IMG/VR virus record: IMGVR_UViG_3300020159_000429
Coordinates: 18,577-82,576 of that record
Reading direction: 5' to 3' (one strand)
Length of the DNA: 64,000 nucleotides
From: a virus
Of this stretch, positions 11,401 to 20,400 are shown in pieces. The translations under genes were made by a program, and so were the position numbers. The notes under the pieces were generated by a model. That model searched no databases, had not been told where the DNA came from, and was given only the letters and a program-made list of their open reading frames with translations. Position 1 is the stretch's first letter, and every line of letters starts with the position of its first letter.

Positions 11401-14400
11401 TGAAGTTATCCAAGGGCACGACGGAAGTATTATTATTGCGTTTGGAGATTTTCGAGATCAAGTGATTTTAGAATTAGAAAAAAGAATTTATAATAATATT
11501 AAAATTAATTATGATTCTTCAATTTATGACATTGACAGCCTATCTGGCGGATATCAAGCAAATGCGTTGTTTGAAATTGACGTAGTTAATGCGGTTATTG
11601 AACCAGAGTTTTTAAAATGGGCTAATAATTTAGGTATTGACATTTATAAAAATGATATATATCAAGCTGAAAATCCTTTTACTTACACCTACTTCAGAGC
11701 ATCGGACAAACAAAAACGTGTAAAATTGCCACAAGCATGGCGTGGAATATACAATTACCTATACGACACCGATAGACCGCATATTTGTCCATGGGAAATG
11801 TTAGGATTCTCTGAGCAGCCTGTTTGGTGGGAAGATGAATATGGTCCTGCTCCGTATACCAGAGGCAATTTATTATTATGGGAAGATCTAGAACAGGGAT
11901 TAATTAGACAAGGACCTACTGCTGGCATTAATTTGAGATATGCTAGACCTGGCTTGTTGACCTACTTGCCAGTCAATGATATTGGGCAGTTATTATCTCC
12001 TCAAGAAGCAACAGCAATTATTGATTATTCATTAAATCGAATCAACGAAGATTATCAATTTGGTGACCATGGTCCTGTAGAAAATGCGTGGAGACGCAGT
12101 TCGTTATATCCGTTTTCTCTAATGATAGCTGCTGCTATTTTAACACCGTTTGATTTTATTTCATCAAATTTTGACAAGACCAAAATTACTAAAAATATAT
12201 TAGGTCAATTGGTTGATAAAAATACTGGTACATTTATAAACAAAGACTCGCTAATTTATAGTTTAGAAAATTCTCCTGCCGGCGTGTTCACTTATGTACA
12301 AAATTATCTAAAATTTAATTCTATGAACTTGTCGGTACTAACTGACATTTTTAAAAATATTGATGTTAAATTAACGCATAGAATTGGCGGATTTGTTGAA
12401 AAAGATAGACAAAGATATATTTTAGAAAGTAAGAGTCCTACTTCAAAATCAGCTGCGGTGTTTATTCCGCCCGAAGATTACCAAATCATATTCAATACTA
12501 GTACGCCTGTTAAGTCGATTAGTTATTCAGGTATGGTTGTAGAAAAAGTCGATGGCGGTTTCAAACTATTTGGTTACGATAGATTAAATTCTTTCTTTAC
12601 TTGTTACGATTTTTATCAACAACTAAATGACCCAACTTTAACAGTTGGCGGTATTAGTGAAAAATATCTTGATTGGGACGCTGAAAGATTTTACGGAAAA
12701 GGCACGGTAGTGAGATATCAGTCGTTGTACTATAGATGTATAACAAATCATACATCCGGAGCAACATTTATCTCTGAAAACTTTGTACGACTTCCGACGC
12801 TGCCATTGACCGGTGCAATTGAATCAATTAAAAGAACCAAGTTTAATAAAACTTCGTTAAAACGAGTAGCCTATAATTCTGTGTTTACTACAATCCAAGA
12901 AGTGGTTGATGTTATCTTAGGCTACAGTGAATGGTTAACGGATCAAGGTCTAGTATTTGATGAGTTTAATAAAGATCTAGCATCACCCAACGATTGGGAA
13001 TTGTCAGCAAAAGAATTCATGTTCTGGACATCACACAACTGGGCAGTTGGAGCACTGATAGCACTTAGCCCTGCTGCTGCAATGTTAAAAATTGCCAATG
13101 TTGGCAGTGTGGCTGAAAATATTTTAGATAATTTTTACGATTACAATATTTTTAGAAATGACGGTACTAAAATTCCAGCATCGGATATACAAGTTTACAG
13201 AAGTTACAACGAGTTTATTTTAACTCCGTTAGATACAACCGCCGAGGGAATTTATTTTGCAAAAATAAATTTTGTACAAAAAGAACATGTTGCGGTTTTC
13301 AACGATAAAACAATGTTTGGCGATGTTATCTTTGATAAAGGACCAGGATATAGACAAGAGCGTATGAAGCTAGTTGGCTTTAGAACCACTGACTGGGACG
13401 GCGATTATACCAGCCCAGGTTTTATCTACGACGAAGCTAATATTGATCCGTGGGAATCATTTAAAGATTACAAGTTGGGTGATATTGTACAGTATAGACA
13501 ATATTATTATGTAACTAAAAAATCTCACACAGGCACATCAGAATTTGATGCCAATAACTGGGAACGATTAGATTCTTATCCTACTGCTGGATTAGTAGCA
13601 AACTTTGATTACAAAATTAATCAAATTGAAGATTATTTTGAATTAGGTTATCAAGGAATAGACGACACTGAAAAACAATTAGCAAGACATACTATTGGTT
13701 ATCAAAAGCGAAACTACCTTGAGGAACTAGCTCAGGATGAAGTTACACAATTTAGAATTTATCAAGGGTTTATTAGAGAAAAAGGAACTCAAAATTCTAT
13801 AACAAAAATATTTGACAAACTAAGCAAATTAGATCAAGATGCTATTGAGCTAAAAGAAGAGTGGGCATTTTTACTAGGTTCGTTTGGCGGGTCAGCACAA
13901 TTTAAAGAACTTGAATTATTAATAGATCAAAAAGATATTAAACTAAATCCTCAACCGATTATTATCGATAGTAGAGGATTGTCAAAAGTTAACTATCAGA
14001 ATTATATTCTAACAGCACCAAATAATTTTACTATTGGTAATGCCGATTATAAGTTTCCAACTAAAACCTATCCAGTTGCTGAATCGTCGGCTGGCTATGT
14101 TTATTCTGGCGATGTTGATTTTATTGTTAAGACACGAGACAATCTATATGCTCTTGATATTAACCAGCTAAAAGACGGTTCAACTGTTTGGGTAACATTC
14201 GATAATACTGGATGGACTGTATTGCGATACACTATTACTGATGTGATTATCGGAGCAGTTGCGGTAGTTGATACAACATCAGTGACTATGGAAACTAACA
14301 AGCCACACGGTATAAAAGTTGGTGAAATTATTGGAATTAACAATGTTAGATTCTTAGAAGGATTTTGGAAAGTTAAACTAGTTGCTCCAACAACTATAAT

Positions 14401-17400
14401 AATTGAAATTGCTGGCTATGACGAAGAGCCTGTGATTGATGAAAGTTCCTTTGCTACTATTTCAATATTTGAACCATTGCGAGTTGGTTCTTATGACAGT
14501 CTAGTATCTGACAGATTTGCGGCATATCGTGAAGGCACTAAAACATGGTTAGATGACAACGGTAGTGGAAACTGGGAAGTTTTAGAAAAACGTAGAGTTT
14601 ATAGTCCTATCTCCGTAGCAAACTACGGTGTTGCGTTTCCAACAGGAACCGGTAAAAGCGTACTGTTTATTGAAGGTAGGAATCAAACCGTATCAGCAAA
14701 TCCTGGACAGGTTGTTCCGACAGGGGAAGTTATTAGAGAATCTGCTGTTGTTGTTTACGGACAAAGTCAAGAGGGATTAATACCTTTACAAATTCTTAAT
14801 CCTAATTCTAATCTAAGATCAGTGTTCTTAGGAACATACGGCGAAGTGTTATCAGCCAGCAAAGATGGTCGATGGCTAATGGTAGGATCGCCTAAGGTTT
14901 CAAACATCCCAAGTAATTATAAAGAAACATTTAGTCCTACAGCAACATATAATCCTGGAGACACTGTCCTCTATGCTGGAAAGTTATGGCAAGCACAGAG
15001 AACTGTACTTGGGGATGGCTCAACAATAGACATAGCTAGTGATGACTGGTCTCCGGCAACCGAACATCTGGCCAACCCTCTGGGCATTGGTCTATACGAT
15101 GTTAATCAGGGATATAGACAGCAGGGTGCTTTAGAAATTTTTGAGTATGACGAAGTATTCAGTCAGTATCAATTGCGTCATACAATTATAAGTCCTCGTC
15201 CTGCTCACGGTGAGCATTTTGCGTCAACAATTACTTTGGGTAAACGTGAAGGCATTGAGGGAACTAGCGGAGATGTTACCTTAACAATATCTGCTATTGA
15301 TGAAGTTGGTGGAATTTTAGCAGTTTCAGCTCAAGGCGAAAGTGGACTTGTTGATGCTAGATTTTCAAACGTTAGTGGAATTGATATCAGTCTTCCTGGA
15401 TCAAACGCTACATTTGATGTTTTAAAATCTAACAACACCTACACTGTTTTAGTTAGAACCGGCGGAACAAGATACGCTGTCGGCGATAGAATTAAAATTA
15501 CTGGAAGTAATTTACTAGGACTAACACCGTTTAATGATTTAATTATAACCGTTACTGCCGTAACGTCAAGCGGCGAAATTGTTGGCTCTGCCACTTATAA
15601 TAATATTTCTGGTATTAACTCAATACTGCCAGCTGTAGCGGCTACTTTCCGTGTAGCAAAATCTGACACTAGATATTCAGTGACAAAAATTATTGGTGGC
15701 CAAGGCTATGCCTCAAGAAGTATTGTTAGATATTCTGGTCGTTTATATGCCTGTATTAAAGATACAAGAGTAGACTTTGGTGTTTGGGATCCTAACAGAA
15801 CTTATCAAATTGGCGATGTAGTAAAATATCCAGCAAATTCTACAGCATATTACACAGCATTAGGGTTGAACACTGGAGTATTACCTACTAATGAAACAAC
15901 TTGGGAAGTAGCAGAACCAATATTTCCAACTAATCAAGAATATTGGGAACAAGTATCAGGAGCAATTTTTGCTGAAACTGCTGTTGAATGGTCTGACTTA
16001 AATTTACAAGGCACTAGAATTAATTACACCGCCGGAACAATTATAGTTATTCCAGGCAGTCAATTGGGCGGTATCGATGGCCAACACAATATTACAATTC
16101 GTATAAATTCTGTTACTGCAGAAACAGCCATTGATAATTACTCATTTAGAGGAACTGCATCATCTGGAATTATATGGTCTGGAGTTGGCACATCGGGAGA
16201 GCGACAGTTTAACGACCTTCAGGGTGAAGATATTAGCGAACCTGGCCAAGGCGCAATTTTTGATGTAATACGTGAAAATGGAAATTATTTGGCGGTAGTT
16301 AATGTTGCTGGAACACGTTACAATGTTGGAGATCAAATACGCCTACTAGGAACTACCTTGGGCGGAGTTGAAGAATCATATTATATGCTTGTAGGAGCTC
16401 CCGGTTCAAGAGATGAATCGGGCAGATCTTATTTGTACAAGTTTGATGGAGCAGGTTGGAAACATCTTGACGATCCTAATTTTGTAGGAGTTTATACATC
16501 ATCTAAAAATTATCCAGTTGGATCTCGTGTGTGGTATAATACTTCATACTGGCAAGCAATTGAAAATGTTCCAGCATTACCTAATAATCAACCGGGCGTT
16601 GGTAGTTGGGAAGAAGTTGCTGAAATAAACGTTGGAATAATGCCAGCATCAGCAGCTTATGTTGATGACGGATCAACTATACAACAAGGGTTACTCGGTG
16701 ATGTTGAATTCTTAAATATTGGTAGTAATTTTGGAACTTCATCAGCATTTAACAAAGATGCTTCATTATTGGTAGTATCTGCTCCTAAAAACGACACTGC
16801 TGATTTTGAAAATTTTAGAGGAGTTTGGAAAAACAATATCAACTACTCTGTTGGCCAAGTAGTTAAGAAAGGAATATTTTACTACAACTGTTTAATTAAC
16901 AACGTTAATACAGCACCAGAAACAGCACAGTCAGTGTGGCAAGAAAACACAGATTCAACTCTTGGAAAAACAGGCGCAGTGTTTGTCTATGAACGCGACG
17001 AGTTTGATACATACAATTTAATTCAAACAATTGATGCCGATCAGGTAGAATTAGAAGCAGGTGATGAGTTTGGTCACAAATCAATACTTACAGAATCTGG
17101 AACTAGGCTTTTCGTCTCAGCACCAAACTTTGATTATCTAGGAAAAGATCAAGGTAGTGTTTTTATATTTGATAAAGTTGCTGGACAATTTGTATTAACA
17201 CAAAAGCTCAACGGTATTGTTATGGAGCCAGGCGAACGATTTGGTGCCAACATATCAGTATCTCCAGACGAAAAAACATTAGCAATATCAGCTGAAGGTG
17301 CTAGAACTTATAAAACAACAATTTTTGACAGCGGACAAACTGCGTTTGATAGATTTGTAACTAACTTTAGAGATTCTCAAGGTATTACAGGCAAAGTTTA

Positions 17401-20400
17401 TGTATACAACAATTTCACAGGAGCATTTGTTCTTTCAGAAATATTAGATCAAGGACTTAACACCAACGAAGACTTTGGCCAAGGCCTAGCAGTGGCTAAC
17501 AGTTCTATAATTGTTGGATCGCCGTCCTACATATCAGATGATCCTGCGTTCAACACCGTTCGTATTGGTCGCTTACAAAAGTTTGATAAAGTGCCTGGAG
17601 TTAAACCTTGGTATACTATTAGAAAACAAACTGATCAAGTTAATATCGATTTGTTAAAAACATTATCGTTGTACGATAAGTTTAACAATGTAAAGATTGC
17701 TGATATAGATATATTAGACCCGTACAAGGGAAAAATATTATCGGAAGCAGATCAACATATTAATTTTAAAACTTCGTATGATCCAGCCGTTTATTCTGTA
17801 GGCACCGATTTATCAGCAGTTGATATAGATCAATCATGGCAGTCGGATAAGGTTGGATTAATTTGGTGGGATTTATCTGCTATAAAGTGGAATCTCAGCG
17901 AACAAGATTCTCTAGCATTTAGAAATGGCAATTGGGGGTCATCGGCTGTTGGTAGCTCGGTTGATATTTACGAGTGGGTTGAGTCATCACTAAGACCAAG
18001 CGAATGGAATCAGATTACAGAAACTTCTGAAGCATTTGTTGAAGGCATCAGCGGTACTGCGTTGTACGGAGATGATTCAAATTATTCTGTGAGAGTTATA
18101 TTAGATACAACAACAGGTTTGCCGTTAAACACAATTTATTATTACTGGGTAAAGAATAAATCTACTATTCCTCCAGCCGTTAACAGAATATTCAGTGCTC
18201 AACAAATTGCTAGCTACATTTCGTCTCCAGCATCGTCGGGGTTGCCATACGCATTATTAACTTCTGAAAATACTCTAAGTTTGGTTAATACATCGTCAGT
18301 TGTTGATCAAGACGAGTTTATAATTAATATTCAATTTTACGAAGAAGAAAAAGACATCAATCTAGTACACACTGAGTATCAACTATTATCAGAAGGCGCA
18401 TTGGCACTTCCTAATACTGAGTTAGAAAATAAATGGATTGACAGTTTAATTGGTGAAGACATTGCCGGACAGGCGGTGCCTGATAGAAAATTATCTTCTA
18501 AATTAAGATACGGAATATCAGCAAGACCAAGACAAACTATGTTTGTTAATAGAAATAATGCGGTTAATCTAACAATTGAATACATCAACAATATTCTTAA
18601 GAACAAACCGTTCGCAGAAAACATTGATTATATCAATTTAAACTTAATAGATAACGCACCTTCAAACATTAAAAATCTATACGATCAAGTGTTAGAAACC
18701 GAAGCTGAGTTAAGATTCATAGCAACATCTAAAATTAAAACTGCTGTACTAAAAGCAAATATTGTTAATGGACACATTAACACAGTTGATGTCATTGACG
18801 GCGGATACGGATACAAACTTCCACCTAGCATAAAAATTGTTGGATCGGGTACTGGTGCGTCGTTACGTACAGTATTAAATCAAAATGGGTCAATTACATC
18901 AGTTACAGTAGTAAATCAAGGTAAGAAATATCTTACAGCATCGCTGATTGTTAGACCTTTTTCTGTGTTAGTTAACACAGACTCTACTGTAAATAATTTC
19001 TGGAGCATTTACTCCTTAGATGAAAAGAACAAAGAATTTTATAGATCAGCAACACAGTCGTTTGATACTACTAAATTTTGGAATAAAGTTGATTGGTGGT
19101 TACCACCGTTTAACAACACATCTAAAATTAGAAAATCAATAGCTGGACTATACGAAGAGCCAGGTTTAGAGTTAGCTCTTGGTGAATTGGTTCGTTTAGA
19201 TAACTATGGTGCCGGCGGATGGGCAGTACTTGAAAGAGTAACTGCTGATCAAGCTGATATCGCTGGCAAATATAGATTAGTGGGAAGAAAATTAGGAACT
19301 ATACAGATTATTAACAAGTTCTATAATACTGACATCGAGTCAACTGGCTACGATTTAACTCAGGCATTTGACAGTAACAAGTACGATACATCTGCCGCAA
19401 TTGAATTTAGAAATATTCTTAGAGCTGTTAAAGAGGATATTTTTGTTGACGAACTAGCGGTTGAATGGAATAAATTATTTTTTGCCTGCGTTCGATGTGT
19501 TTTCTCAGAACAATTATATGTTGATTGGGCATTTAAAACAAGTTTTGTAAATGCCACACACAATGTAGGATATTTAGAAAAGAAATTAAACTACAAAAAT
19601 GATAATTTATCTAGTTATCAATCTTATATTGAAGAAGTTAAACCTTACAGAACTAAGATTAGAAACTATGTTAGCAAATATTTTAATATTGAAAACGCAA
19701 ATCAAGTAACTACTGATTTTGATTTACCGCCGGTATGGGATGCTAATACAAATTCTGTTAAAATAATTAACAGTAATTCTTTAGAAATAGATCAATACCC
19801 TTGGAAATTATGGAAAGATAATAATCATTATTCGGTTGTTGAAATTAAACTAGTCAGTGTTGGTACAGGATACTCGTCCGTTCCTCAGATTGTGTTTGTA
19901 GGTGGCGGTGGCAGCGGTGCTACTGCTCAAGCATATATTTCTAATGGTAAAATTTCTAAGATTTTATTAACTAATCCTGGATCTGGATATACGTCTGCTC
20001 CAACAGTAAGTGTTGTTGGAGGTGTTGGCAGCAACTTACAAAATGCTGCTAAGGCAATTGCTGTAATTGGTGATTCAAAAGTTAGAACGTTTGATATGAA
20101 AATTAAATTTGATAGGATTTCTAAAACTCCTAAATTTAAATCATATAGCTTTGACGAGAAATTTAAAGAAACAGAAAATTTTGTAGCTGGCAATAAGCAA
20201 ACAGCTTATCGATTAAAATATGCTCCGTCATTAGATCAATCTACAATATCTGTGTCGGTAAACGGCGGCAGATTATTAGCAAGTCAATATTCAATTACAC
20301 TCTCAGAGGAACGTATTAACGGAGTTACAGAATTAGTTGGTAATCTTATTTTAAATGTAGCGGCTAATTTAAACGGTGTAGTATCAATTACCTATCAAAA

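Noticed and set aside
14101-14343. Minus-strand frames opposite the giant gene (for example 14101-14343, 19360-19563, 21664-21975)
   Set aside because: All lie fully inside one continuous 4889-codon frame and have no ribosome sites or recognisable motifs.
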